This document shows, in pieces, positions 1 to 12,400 of a stretch of 64,000 nucleotides of DNA (positions are counted from its first letter, which is position 1; the number at the start of each line of letters is the position of its first letter). The notes beneath the pieces are model-generated. The model ran no database searches, was not told the origin of the DNA, and saw only the letters and a program-made list of their open reading frames with translations. Source of the DNA: Malania oleifera (taxonomy: Eukaryota > Streptophyta > Magnoliopsida > Santalales > Ximeniaceae); contig NC_080425.1 of NCBI RefSeq assembly GCF_029873635.1, positions 43,418,402-43,482,401 on the forward strand, given 5' to 3'. Made by a program: the position numbers and the translations under genes.

Positions 1-481
1 TGTGTTTGTGCACATTTGTGGTACAAATTTGCTTTACGTGAAAGCACTCCTGCATTGTACCTTGTGATTGTATATTTGAGAGATTCCAAGCGTGGCCTGA
101 GGGGGTGGTAATCCAGCCCGGTAAGGATTGGTGTAAAGGTTGAGGTCAGCCCTGTGGTAATTTGACCTGGTTTGTATAGGTGCCACTCCACCTGTTTAAG
201 TGAGCAAGGTATTGTGATAATCCTTGTGCTGGTTAGCCAAGGCGGGGACGTAGGCAGTTGGCCGAACCTTGATAACATATCTGCGTGTCATCTTTCCTTT
301 ACTGCTTTCTGACGCTTATATGATTGTTTAAACTGCTTTATTTAATTTCTGGTATATTTACATTATTTGCACTAGATTGACCCTAGGCTTGTGAACATAC
401 TACTGCTAGGAGAAATACCTAGAAGATAAAATTTAAAAATACCAATTCACCCCCCCTCTTGGGATCACGGTAAAGCTAACA
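1..481 (+). mobile_element. 3' end of a Copia-type LTR (start lies outside the window)
   Basis: The stretch ends with a C-rich run, a CTCTTGGGAT motif and AAGCTAACA, the same terminus seen (reverse-complemented) at 55361 and 61243. It shares blocks with those two LTRs, including the AGGTCAGCCCTGTGG block near 143 and the GGGGACGTAGGC block near 244. It is therefore the last part of a plus-strand LTR of the same SIRE/Maximus-like family. No primer-binding site follows at 482, so this is a 3' LTR or a solo LTR. It abuts an open LINE reading frame and so is an insertion into that LINE. Confidence 0.8.
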
Positions 482-1117
482 GAGTCTAAGGATAAAAGGA
501 AGGTAGGTATGAGAAAGGAGGTAGATGAGATGGTTTGGAAAAAAGTGAATAGAAAAGAGAATATGATAGTTGAAGAGGAAGATCTTATTTTGAAGAGTCA
601 GGAACAACGGATGGAGGAGAAGAATGATGGAATTGTGAATGGCCCGTCGAAGGTGATTGAGAAAAATAAAGAAATTCTGAATGAGGTTAATAATGTGGGT
701 ACTAAAAAAGTGGAGGAAGTTAATTTGGTAGAGAAAAATAGTCGAGAGAAAGTCGATCATTGTAAAGACCAGAAGTCAGGGGTGCAGGTAGAACGGGGAG
801 ATTGTTCTAGGTCTATTCAGGAAATCGGAGTTATTCATGTAGGGGGGAGGGGAAAAGTTGAAAAGGATAAGGATGAAGAGTTGATTTTAGTGGAAGAGGT
901 GGATGAGAGAGAGGGTGAAGTGGAGGGTGGATTATGGAGGGATAATTATGATGTGGTATCTAAGGGAGATTTGGAGGTTTGCATTGATACTCAAAAAGAA
1001 TATTATTCTGATCCAGGTAATGTGACAGTGGGTGATTCAGAAGGAAGAAAGAAGGATGATGGACAAGTGAGAAAGTCTAAGAGGTCTAAGGCAATACCTC
1101 AAAAGTTGAACCTATGA
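482..1117 (+). pseudogene. LINE ORF1, C-terminal part
   Basis: The frame of the Met at 509 stays open upstream to 482, exactly where the LTR ends, so the true start was further upstream and is cut off. The 211 visible residues are highly charged (many Glu, Lys, Asp) and end in a basic KSKRSKAIPQ stretch. No zinc knuckle or DUF4283 domain remains. In plant L1 elements ORF1 encodes the RNA-binding protein of the RNP; that role is assigned here only by position in front of ORF2. Its stop codon overlaps the ORF2 start (ATGA, 1114-1117). Confidence 0.75.
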
Positions 1118-4100
1118 TTGAAAAAATTACGTTTTGGAATATAAGAAGGTTGGGCACGTCGAAGAGAAGATTGAAACAAATCATGAAGGATCAGAAAGTT
1201 TCGATTTTGGCAGTCTCGGAACCTTTTCAAGATATAGAAAAGATACAAAGGTGGGCGAGGTATTTGCAATTTACTAACTTTTGCTCTAATGTAGAGGAAG
1301 GTGGAAAGATTTGGTTGTTGGAAAGATGATGTTCAAGTGGATTGGGTGGGTACCTTAAATCAATGTGTGACAGTTTTGGTAACAGATGATAGAGACTCCT
1401 TGCTTCTTACTTTTGTATATGCTAAATGTTATCATATTGAGAGAAGAGATTTATGGGAACAACTTCAGGGGATGTCGAGTGTTGACATGGCTTGGGTTGT
1501 TATGGGAGATTTTAATGTAATTCGGTCAGATGAGGAAAGCGTGGGAGGTAGACCTCGCTTGGGTTCGTCTATGGCTGAATTCAATGGTTGTATTAATAGT
1601 TGTGGGTTATTGGACCTCAAATTCGAAGGAAGTCAATTTTCATGGTGTAATGGCCAACAAGGTTTGAGAAGAAGTTGGGCGAAACTGGACAGGGTGTTGA
1701 TTAATAATGTTTTTTCTATAAAATATGGTGAAGCTAAGACTTCTTTGTTGGAAAGAAATACTTCAGATCATTCTCCTATCTTATTACAGCTGTGTGCGAG
1801 TATGGAGAGGTATGGGCCAGCACCGTTTAGGTTTCAAAACATGTGGACGTCACATAGGGATTTTTTGGAAATGGTTGAATCATCTTGGAGAGAACACATT
1901 GTGGCAGATTCAGGATTGTCTAAATTGGCGGGTAAATTAAAAAGGCTAAAACAAAGGCTTAGGGTGTGGAACAAACAGATCTTCGATCGTGTTGGTAGTT
2001 TTATTCGAGAGTTGGAGGAAAGGATGGAAAATTATAAGAATTTACTGCAAACAGAATACTCGGAATCAGTTGAAGAAGAGTTCCTTGTTTCTAAAACTGA
2101 ATTGGAGGTTTGGTACAAAAGGGAAGAGGTTCGATTGGCGCAACAAGCAAAGGTGAAATGGTTGATAGACGGGGATCAAAATTCAAAGTTTTTCCATGCT
2201 GTGATGACGCAAAAGAGACGAAATTCTTGTGTAAATTCAATGACGCTTCCTGATGGTTCGGTGTTAGAAAATAGGCAAATGGTTCATGATGAGGCTGTGA
2301 AGTATTTTGAGCAATTCTTAGGGCAAAATAGTTCGGTGCAAAGGTCAAACCTGGAAGATATTATCCAGTCGATAGTTTCTGAGGAGTCTATAGGTCAGCT
2401 AAGTGAAGACCCGACCGAGGAGGAGGTTTATGAAGCTGTTTCGTCTATTTCTGTGAATAGTAGCCCGGGACCTGATGGGTTTGGGTCTTCTTTTTATATT
2501 ACCTGTTGAAAGATTATTAAAAATGACGTGATGGATGTGATAAAAGAATTTTTCAGAGGTGATATGTTGCCTCGGTATTTTTGTTCCTCTTACATAGTGC
2601 TTATTCCTAAGGTAAAGGATCCTCAGTCTTTTGATAAATTTCGGCCGATAAGTCTTTGTAATGTAATCTATAAAATTTTCTCTAAAATCTTTGTTGGTAA
2701 ACTTTCGTTGGTGATGAGTGATTTAATTTCTTTAGAACAAGGTGCTTTTGTGAAAGGGAGGAGTATTTTTGAAAATATAACGCTTACTCAAGAGATGACA
2801 AAATTATTACATAGGCGGGTGAGAGGAGGTAATATAATGTTAAAGATTGATATGAGCAAAGCGTATGATCGAGTGGAGTGGCAGGTGGTAGATCAGATTT
2901 TTAAGGCTCTTGGTTTTCCAAACTGGTTTTGTAAGTTGATTCAAAATTGTATTTCCACTCCATGGTTTTCTGTCATGATGCATGGCACTTATAGAGGTTT
3001 CTTCAAGTCAAAAAGGGGTTTGAGGCAAGGGGATCTGTTGTCGCCGTATATTTTCATCATCATGGAAGAAATTCTTTCTAAATTAATTAAAAAAAAATTT
3101 GTCTGAGAAGCGGATTTTACCATTTGCACACCCGTGTGGTGCACCTATTATATCGCATTTAATGTATGCAAATGATGTTGTTATTTTTGCTAATGCTGGA
3201 AAAAAATCTGTTAGTCAGTTAATGGAGGTGATTAAGGAGTATGAAAACTGGACTGGCCAAATGGTGAATAAAGATAAATTAGCTATTTTTTTCTCAAACA
3301 AGTTAGGTGTTCAGAGGAAAGGAGAAATTCTTCAAGAGACTGGTTTTATTGAGGGTAAATTTCCTTTTACGTATTTGGGTGTGCCAATAGTGGATGGTAA
3401 ATTGAAAGGCTGTCATTTTGACCCTTTAATCCAAAAAATCAGTAAAAGAGTTGAGGGCTGGAAAAGTAGACTATTGTCTCAAGGAGGTCGTTTTGTTTTG
3501 TTGAGACATGTGCTTTCAAGTATGTCATTACATCTGTTAGCTATTCTAAATGTACCGAAACTGATGATTAAAAAGATTCAAGGTATGTTTGCTTCTTTTT
3601 TCTGGTGATTTAAGGATGGAAAAGAAAAAATGAAATGGAGGGCTTGGAAGAAATTGTGTGTTCCTGTGGAGGAGGGGGGCATTGGAGTAAGGGACATTTC
3701 GGAAGTGCAACGGTCTTTATTCATGAAGTTTGGTTGGCATTTATTAACGCAGAATTCTTTATGGGCTAAATTTTTTAAAGCTAAATATGTGAAAGGAGGA
3801 CATATTGCTCTTTACAGATCGCATGGATCAGATTCTTCCTTTTGGAGGAAAGTTCTGCAGGGTATGCCTGATCTGTTAAGTAAATCTAAGTGGAAGGTTA
3901 GAGAAGGAGATGTAAAATTGTGGTATGATAAGTTTCTAGATTCGGGACCTTTGTATGCAATTTGTCCAAATGATGCACAATCTCATATCAAATTAAAAGA
4001 TTTGGTTAATAACAATGCATGGGATGTGGAAAATTTGCAGAGGATTCTGGGGATTAATAAAGCAGATGAAGTGATGGAAAAGGTGGGAAATCTTAGAAAT

Positions 4101-5252
4101 TTTTCGGACATTCTGTTATGGCTCCCGAAAAAGGATGGCTACTTTAATACAAAATCCGCATAGGATGTTATCAGAGTTAGAGCTCCCAAATTTGATTGGG
4201 CTAAGTGGGTTTGGAACAAATGGTTACCGAAGAAAATTTCTATTTGTATATGGAAGGCTGCTTTTGAGTGCCTAAGTGTTGATGAAAAGGTGAGAAGGGT
4301 GGGGGTTTCTCTGGTTTCGGCATGTAATTGTTGTGAGATGAGGCAATCTGAAGATTTGGAGCATGTGTTAAATAAAGGAGACCTTGCTTCTGAGGTTTGG
4401 AGGAAGGTTTCGGTGGAGGTAGGTGTTCCTTTCCTTAGGCAACAAAGTTGGAAAGAAAGAGTCCAAATGTGGTTTAATAGGGCTTCTAGGTTCTCTCAAT
4501 TGGGTTCATTGATGGGTTTGATTCCTTGTTTAGTAGTTTGGAGGCTGTGGAGAAGGAGATGTGTGGCTAGAATGGGAGGAAAATTAGAAAGTAGTACTGA
4601 TGTATGGCTCTCCATTAAGTATTGGGTGGGGGTTTTAAGTAGGAACATGACAGAAATGGTTCAGTTAAAGGATGCTGATTTTCGGGTTTTGCAGAATTTG
4701 GAAGTGCAAATTGTGAATAAAAGAATTAAAACTATGCAAAGTGTAAGATGGATAAAACCGAGGCAAGGGAGGTTGAAACTAAACTTGGATGGGAGCAGCC
4801 TGGGGAACCCAGGGCCGGCGGGTGGTGGTGGCATCCTTAGAGACCATACAGGTTCTTTTGTATTTGGTTTTTCAAAATATTTTGGTTCTTGTTCAAATAA
4901 TGAAGCTGAATTGAGAGCTGTGTTGGAAGGAATAAAGATTTGCAAACAGTTGGGTCATACCTGTATCGATATTGAATGTGATTCGAATATTGTAGTTAAT
5001 TGGATTAGAGTCAGGAAGTGCTCATTATGGTATTTGTGGGATTTTTGGGAGCAGCTTATTGGTTTATTAGAGGGAGTGGATTTTTCGATAAATCATTCAT
5101 ATAGAGAAGGGAACAAAGTAGCAGATGCCTTGGCTCGACAAGGTGCTATGGGGAGGAATAGTTTGTTTATAAATAGTAGTCAACTCCCTAAAGTTAGCAA
5201 TGGTTTGTATAAATTGGAGAAGATGGGTATGACTTATATGAGGTATGTTTAG
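1114..5252 (+). pseudogene. LINE ORF2: endonuclease, reverse transcriptase and RNase H, broken
   Basis: Endonuclease motifs are present: WN at 1135-1140, an SEPF glutamate, GDFN near 1504, LDR and SDH at 1763-1771. RT motifs follow: FRPISLCNV (2640), KIDMSKAYDRVEW (2845), RGLRQGD (3018). The catalytic YADD box reads YAND (3165-3176), an Asp-to-Asn change from a single G-to-A. A Cys/His zf-RVT-like region lies near 4320-4400, and RNase H (LDGSSLGNPGPAGGGG, NNEAEL, DSN, ADALAR) spans 4780-5140. Frame breaks: frameshifts near 1310 and 3095, in-frame stops at 2507, 3606 and 4161. In life the protein nicks DNA and reverse transcribes its own RNA; this copy cannot. Confidence 0.9.
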
Positions 5253-5524
5253 CTGATTTTCTTTTGGTTTTTGCTCATGTTTTTTGCTGTTTTTATTTTG
5301 TTTTGTTATGTTGTGTGAGATTTGTTTTGTAGGTCCAATTTGTTTTGTTTTGTTTGGACTTGTAACCCGGTTTTGGCTGGATGTTGGTGTTGTTCTTTGG
5401 GAGATTTTTAACGTTTGTCTTTTGTTATCTCTCATTTATTGTCTTGTAACCACGGTATTCCTCCGCCAAAAGTGAAGGGTTATCAATAAACAAATGGAGG
5501 TACCGCCCTTCTTTAAAAAAAAAA
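5253..5524 (+). other. LINE 3' UTR and poly(A) tail
   Basis: This T/G-rich segment follows the ORF2 stop. AATAAA lies at 5485-5490 and a run of ten A at 5515-5524 ends the element, as expected for target-primed reverse transcription. Confidence 0.8.
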
Positions 5525-6433
5525 TTGTCTTTGCAACCATTATGACCAAGGTTATTAGAATGGGGATCATAGGATCGTAGGGAGAGTCTGCAAGATCGAA
5601 TCGTCGATCGTATGATTCTACTTATAATGTAAAATAATTTATAAATTTATAAATTTGGTAATTTATGACAATTTTTTATGAAATAATTCTAAAAATTTGG
5701 TAATAAGTTTAATAAATTAAAGCAAATTTCAAGAATGTAGCTAGCTTGCTAGCCATCACTTAGCAAATTTTTCCTTCAACAATTTTGAACTTTAAAATAT
5801 ATGTATCTAAGTAGCCTAAATTGCAATGTGTCTACAAAGGGCATACTATTGCTAGCTTTTTTATTTAATAGTTATAATTAAAAAGAAAAGCAAAAGGAAT
5901 GAAGAGAAGAAGGAAGAAGAAATGGCTAATCTTAATTCAATGAACTGATGTAAATTTCTCATTTTTCGCAATTTTTTCATTAGACCATAAGAAGAATAAG
6001 AAGGAGAAAAATAATATATATAAAGAAAAGGAAGAGGAAGAACTTTTTGTTAGACGCAAAGAAAAGAAGAGGAAAAAGAAAGTTATAAGCTCTTTGCTTT
6101 GGGAAAAAGGATAGGTCTCTCATTTGTCAATAATAAGGGGGGGAAATGAGGAAGAAAGTAAAAAGAACTACAAAGATAACGTGTGACTACTACAGGCCTG
6201 CAACTTTAAGCTCTCAGCCTAGCTGTGGAGATATTGGTTGAAATTCTCTACTAATCTCAAAGCTATCAGTTGGCCTCTACTATTGATGGAGAAGGAATAT
6301 CCAAGCCTTCTAATACACAACCTAGGATCTGTCTATCAAGAACTCTAAGCTTTTAGGGAACTTTCAAATTTGAGGAAGAGAGCTTTCAAGAGATGCCCAA
6401 CTGCTCTTTTGAATTGGTTTGAACAAATACTAG
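5525..6433. other. AT-rich non-coding stretch with a purine-rich block
   Basis: No coding region is visible. The left end (5560-5640) carries repeated GGATCATAGGATCGTAG-like words that recur at 20460-20640 on the far side of Copia A. The interval 5880-6090 is strongly purine-rich (AAG/GAA). 6178-6433 looks like unique sequence. It ends in AACAT (6434-6438), the left copy of the Copia A target duplication. Confidence 0.5.
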
Positions 6434-6438
6434 AACAT

Positions 6439-6878
6439 TGTTTTAATATGTTGTTCATATATTAAGTGGAACACATTTACAAAGATAACATGGTGAGAAA
6501 AATAGAGAAACTGATTTGTAGAAGAAACCGTTGATAGTTTGCAGAGTTGCATCAACCGTGTTAGGCTTAAGAAAAAACTGTCTAAGTTAGGGATTCAGAG
6601 GGAAAACCTCTGGGGATTGATAAAGGAGTATTTAGGGAACTTTATAACTACTCTGTATGTAACGGTTAGTATATATACAATGCAATAACCCTAGTTTTGA
6701 AGATAGTAAAAATTATAGTTATTTGCTCCCATGGACGTAGGCATTGCCGAACCATGTTAATCTTTTGTGTCATTGTTTTAATGTTTTCATATGATCTGTG
6801 TGATTGTGTTTCCGTATTTTTCATCGTTGGTTGCTGCATTGTAAAGATCGGTTCCACTGTGCATTGATTTGCACAACA
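6439..6878 (+). repeat. Copia A 5' LTR
   Basis: It runs from TGTTTTAATATG to GCACAACA. Its start (CATATATTAAGTGGAACACA) and end (AAGATCGGTTCC, TTTGCACAACA) recur at 12717 onward and near 20280-20315. It contains the CATGGACGTAGGC block near 6730 shared by the Copia LTRs of this window. At 440 bp it is shorter than the reconstructed 3' LTR, because a segment after about 6570 is missing. Confidence 0.88.
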
Positions 6879-6881
6879 AAT

Positions 6882-6892
6882 TGGTATCAAAG
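6882..6892 (+). other. Primer-binding site of Copia A
   Basis: TGGTATCAAAG lies three bases inside the 5' LTR end. The usual plant site, complementary to initiator tRNA-Met, is TGGTATCAGAG; one base differs. Confidence 0.8.
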
Positions 6893-6904
6893 TAATTGCT
6901 TACA

Positions 6905-7670
6905 ATGGCTTCTAGGATTTCTTCTACAAGGTTCGACATTGTCAAGTTTGATGGATCAGGAAATTTTGGACTATAGCAAAGGAGGGTTAAGGATCTATTA
7001 GTGTGGCAAGGTATGGTGAAGGCATTATACGAAAGTCCACCGGAAGGAATAGACAAAACAAGTTGGAAGAAATTGGAAGCGAAGGTTGTGGCGACTATCA
7101 GGCTTTGTCTAACTGATGATGTGATGTATCACCTCATGGATGAGGAATCTCTAGCTATAGTTTGGCAGAAATTGGAAAGTCAATATATGTCTAAGTTGTT
7201 GATGAACAAGTTGTACCATAAGCAAAAATTGTATTGGCTTAAGATGACAGAGGGTTTGGATTTGAACCAACACGAGAATGTATTCAATCAGATCATCGGT
7301 GATTTGATGCGAGTTGATGTGAAGTTTGAGGAAGAAGACAAGGCTTTGATGCTACTGAATTCCCTACATGCCTCTCATACGTGTGAAAATTTGGTTACAA
7401 CTCTGATGTGGGGAAAAGAAACCCTAAATTTGGAGGAGATCACAAGTGCTCTATTTGGTTTTCATCAGAGGAAGAAAGACAACAATGATATTTCATCAAG
7501 TGAAGGGCTCGTGGTGAAGGGTAACTGAGAATGTGGAAGAAGCAAGTTCTAGAGCAGATCGAGTAAAAATAAATCTTGGTCCTGGTCTAGAAAGAAGAAG
7601 GAGATACGGTATTTTAAGTGCGGGAAAAAGGGGCATATAAAACCAGATTGTCCAGAAAAGAAGAAGGGGA
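6905..7670 (+). pseudogene. Copia A gag, interrupted
   Basis: The start codon ATG 6905 opens MASRISSTRFDIVKFDGSGN, the usual start of Tork/Tnt1-type Gag. A TAG at 6974 replaces the Trp expected after FGL. The frame is then open to a TGA at 7526, covering the UBN2-like capsid region (KLESQYMSK, YHKQKLYWLKM, LNSLHASHT). The zinc knuckle near 7610-7650 reads YFKCGKKGHIKPDC: the first Cys is Tyr. The coding sequence is cut after CPEKKKG by the solo LTR at 7671 and resumes at about 9443. Gag would form the virus-like particle. Confidence 0.85.
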
Positions 7671-9437
7671 TGTTGACTCTATGAGTTTAATCCTATTTTG
7701 ATAATGACAAATCACTTAGTTCTTACATGTGCATTGAGTTTTTGAATAGTATCATTACTTAGTACACACGGATGGTAAGAATGCTATGGAAGTTATTAGG
7801 AACCCGAAGCACATATAGCTTGGCTTATTCCATGGAGGTTAAAGAGCAAAAGGATGAAGATGGTTCAACTTTTCAATTGTAATGTGCATTTAGTCGTATT
7901 TATATTTACATGTCTCATAGGATCTAGTTAGAAGCTCAAAATGGCTAATAGATGGACCCTAGGATCCATGTTTTTCATGAAACATTCATATACACTTGTT
8001 CTAGGTTGGATCAGCATTTTAGAAGGATAATAGGGCTGAATAATAAGGAACTCGTCGACTAGTCCCCCTGGCCTCGTCGATGAATGCATGAAGACCACTT
8101 TTCGACGAATGCATGTTCCCGTCGACGATAAAATACCAAGACCCTAACTTTCTCAAATAGAACACTTGTCGACTAATCCCTTGGTCTCGTCGACGATCGA
8201 GTAAAGGACACTCGTCGACGAGTGTGTCGGGCAGAATGATGCTCCAGCGCTTAAAAGAGCATATTTTTTTTAATTAAAATATTTTTCAATGTTCCAACAG
8301 TTATAAAACGTTTAGATTCCGAAAATGATTATATATATCAACCCTAAAAACCCTAAAATCAAGTTTTACACCTCTTGCCTACACTCTATTGCATTCAAAC
8401 ATCTTTTGGCATTCTCTTAGTTTTCAAAGGGCATTCACTCACATCCTCTTGAAAAGCATTATTGATCTTGAGGTTTTGAGGTTTGGTAAAGTTTATTTTC
8501 AGTATTCAATTTTTCAAAGTTTATCAACTCTCATATTCACTTTGTTTAAAATCTTTATTGGGGAGTAAGAACCCTAGTTTTCCATATATCCGTCATTTGA
8601 AAAAAAAATGGGAAAAAGTTTTTCTTTGTTACTAGGGATTGAATCTATGAAAGTATTTACATTCATATTTTAATTCAGAGATCTCCAACACATATTTATT
8701 TGAAAAATCATTTTTGGAGATATATTTCATTGGGTTTAAATCTTTAAAGGAACTCATCATATATATTTTTATATATACAAAGGCCATATATTCTTTTATC
8801 ACAAATATCATATTGAGATTAGCACATTTACTCCATTGAGCTTCAAGTTATATCTTAAAAGAGTGTTTAAGATTTCACTTGTACACATTATCTTGTTAAG
8901 AAGTATCTGAGTGTATCCAAAAATTTGTATTTATCCATTGTATTTATGGTTCGGGTTGTGAACTAGGGAGGAGGAAGCTACGCCTCTTGTAAGTAGCAGA
9001 TTGTAACGAGGAAGTTGTGCCTCTTGTAAGTAGTGGATCGTAGTGGGAAGTTTCGTCCCAAGTTAAGGAGCGGCAAAGTGAAATCCTTGGGTAGTTTACC
9101 TAAGGCGAGGACGTAGGCCGGGTTGGCCAAACCTCCTAAAATCTGGTGTTTGCATCTCTCTTCCCTTATCTCATTTTTATTTCTGCTTGAACTTGATTGT
9201 TGATTTCATATTTGTGTATGTCTTAAATATTTCTTGCACTTGAGATTGATTGGGTAATACTGAATTGTTTGAGATATCCGTAGCTTGAATTTATTAAGTT
9301 GTGTAATACTGAAGTCTGTATATCTCCAAACTTGTGTTGGTGTGGTTGTGCCATTTTAGTATTAGGACTTAAAGAATTAGAAATTTTAAAATACCCAATT
9401 CACCCCGCCCCTCCTTGGGATTACACCTAATTTCATA
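7671..9437 (+). mobile_element. Solo LTR of a SIRE-like Copia, inserted in Copia A gag
   Basis: It starts TGTTGACTCTATGAG, the same start as the LTRs at 50936, 57528 (minus) and 58312, and ends after the C-rich run, CTTGGGATTACACC and CTAATTTCATA. Flanks GGGGA (7666-7670) and AGGGA (9438-9442) agree at 4 of 5 bases if the terminal CA has drifted to TA. The gag frame continues across it when it is removed. No primer site or internal region is present, so it is a solo LTR. The right end is uncertain by about 2 bp. Confidence 0.8.
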
Positions 9438-9442
9438 AGGGA

Positions 9443-12400
9443 ATCCAAAAAATCAAGATGGTTCATCAAAATCTGCCAATGAAGTGGAAGAAGGAGACTC
9501 AGAGAGTGGTGATGGTGATATACTTTCTATTTCATCGGGTTCAAAATGTCTCACAAATTCTTGGATCCTAGATTTGGCTTGCTCTTACCACATGACACCA
9601 AATAAAGATTGGTTCAGCATTCACGAGTAAATTATGGTTTTGCTTTGATGTGAAATGATGCTTCATGCAAAATTGTTAGAATAGGGACTATCTGAATTAA
9701 AATGTTTAATGGTGTTATGAGAACGTTATGTGATGTTAGGCATATACCTAATCCGCGGAAGAATTTGATTTCAGTGGGAACTTTTGATTGTAACAAATTT
9801 AGTTACAAGTCTAAAAGTGGGGTAATGAAGGTGCGTAAAGGTGTATTAATGGTGCTGAAGGGACATAAATTAGCAGGAAATATTTATGCACTACTGGGTA
9901 CCACAATTGTAGGTGGAGCTACAGCTGCAGAGTCTGAGTTAGATAATACTATCTTGTGGCATATGTAGTTAGGGCATATAGTTGAGCATGGGATGATGGA
10001 GCTTCATAAGAGAAATCTTTTGAAGGGTGTTAAAACATGCAGGCTGAATTTCTGCAAGTATTGTGTTCTTGGAAAATAGAATAGGGTGCAATTCAAGAAA
10101 GCCACACATAAGACGGAGGGAATTCTTGACCATATTCATTCAGATATTTAGGGGTCGGTAAGGGTAGCATCACGGGGAGGACATATGTACTTCATGAGTT
10201 TTATCGATGATTACTCATGAAAGGTCTGGGTGTACTTCATATGGCACAAATCAGAGACGTTTGTTAGGTTCAAATTGTGGAAAGCTAAAGTGAAAAACCA
10301 GACCAAGAGGAAGATTAAATGCCTTAGGTCAGACAATGGAACTGAGTACACTGATTCGAGGTTCATGGAGTTGTGCGAGCAGCATGGCATAAGGAGACCC
10401 TTTATAGTACACAAGACACCATAATAGAATAGTGTGGCAGAAAGGATTAACATAACTACAGCTGAAAGAGCTTAATATCTCAGGTTGAATGCATGACTTA
10501 CAAATAACTTCTAAGCAGAGGCGGTAAATATGACATGTTTCTTGATTAATCAATCACCAAGGGCATCACTAGATGGGAAAGTTGCAGAGAAGGTGTGGAT
10601 AGCCAGTGCGGTAGACTACTCTGGTTTGAGAGTGTTTGGATGTTCATCTTATGTGCACGTTTCTATTAAGGAGAGATCAAAGCTTAATGCAAATTCTAGA
10701 TGGTGTATCTTTTTGGGGTATTAGAAAGCTATGAAAGGGTTCAAACTGTGAGATCCGAAGGCAAAAAAGGTGGTGATCAATAGAGACGTGATTTTTTATG
10801 AGAAAGTCATGTTGTAACAGACTCAAGAGGAAGAAGAAGAGAAATAGGTGCCAAAAAACTGTAGCAACAATGAGTATGTGGTGCAGGTAGACTTAGAGAC
10901 TCAGGGTAGAGATGAAAATGTTTAGAGTGAAGGGAGTTCTAGTTCAAGAAACCAGCAGCATCACAGTATAGCTATACATAGGTCCATACACACTATCAGG
11001 CCACCCCCCGGGTATGGAAATGATGATCTAGTTTCTTATGCATTCATTACTAGTAGTAAGGAACCTAATAATTTTCAAGAGGTGGTGCATAGCCAAGAGA
11101 AAATTAGATGGATGGGTGTTATAGTGGAGGAGATGGAGTTACTGAATAAAAACCAAACATGGGAGTTGGTGAAGCTTCTAAAAAGGAAGAGAGCAATATG
11201 AAGCAAATAGTTGTATAGGAAGAAAGAATCTGTTTTAGAAAAAAAAGGAGAAAAATTCAAGGCTTGGTTAGTAGCAAAGGGTTACTTACAGAAGAAAGGG
11301 ATTGATTTTGATGAGATCTTCTCCTTTGTGGTCAGACACACTTCCATCAGGGTTGTGTTGGGATTGGTGGCACATTTCAATATACATTTGAAGCATATGG
11401 ACGTAAATACAATGTTTCTCCATTGTGATTTGGAGGAACTAATTTACATGGTACAACCAAAAGAGTTTAGTCAACCTAGACAGGAACACTTGGTTCGTAA
11501 ACTAAGAAAATCACTTTGTAGGCTAAAGTAGTCTCTCAGGCAGTGGTACAAGCGTTTTGACTCCTACATGACCTGGATTGGCTACAACAAGTATGAGTAT
11601 TATTGTTACATTTATATGAAGAGTCTTGATGATGGTTCACTTAATCTTCTATTGCTTTATGTGGATGACATGTTGATTGCTGCAAAGAGTATGACTAAGG
11701 TAAATTAGTTGAAAACTCTGTTGAGTAAAAAATTTGACATTAAGATTTGGGTGCGCCAAGAAGATTCTTAGGATGGAGATTCGCAAGGACAGAGTTTCAG
11801 GGAGATTGTGATTATTTAGGGGTAGCTATGTTAAGAGGGCGTTGGAAAGATTTAGCATAGATAATACAAAACTGGTGAGTACACCATTGGTGAATAATTT
11901 TAGATTGTCTACCGCCCAGTGCCCAAAGATGGATGATGATGTTCGTGACATGTCAAAGGTCTTATATGCTAGTGCAATGGGGTGCTTGATGCATGCTATG
12001 GTATGTACAAGACCGAATATGGCACAAGTTGTTAGTGTGATGAGCAAGTTTCTTTCAAATTTGGGTCGACAAAATTGAGATGTAGTCAAGAGGATTTTCA
12101 TATACTTGAGGGGTACTAGAGACTGTCAGTTTGCCAGGCAACAAAGTGATCCATTAGTTATAGGATATGTGGATACAGACTATGTAGGGAACTTGGATGA
12201 CAAAAGGTCTACAACAAGGTATGTGTTCACCCTTGTTGGAGGACTTATTTGTTTGAGGTTCATGGTATACTCTCTAGTTGCACTATGTACAACTAAGCCA
12301 GAGTATATGGCAGTGGCCAAAGTTTCCAATGAAGCATTATGGCTTATAGGATTGGTCAAGGAGCTACGTACTCAGCAAGGTGGAGTTTAGTTGCATTGTG

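Larger units (their letters stand above)
482..5524 (+). mobile_element. L1-type LINE (non-LTR retrotransposon), 5' part lost
   Basis: The order is ORF1 tail, then ORF2 with apurinic-type endonuclease, reverse transcriptase, a zf-RVT-like region and a C-terminal RNase H, then a 3' UTR and A-tail. This is the plant L1 lineage that carries an RNase H domain. The element is dead: ORF2 has three in-frame stops and two frameshifts, and the RT active site is changed. The 5' part is missing because an LTR sits at 1-481, so a target duplication cannot be tested in this window. Confidence 0.9.
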
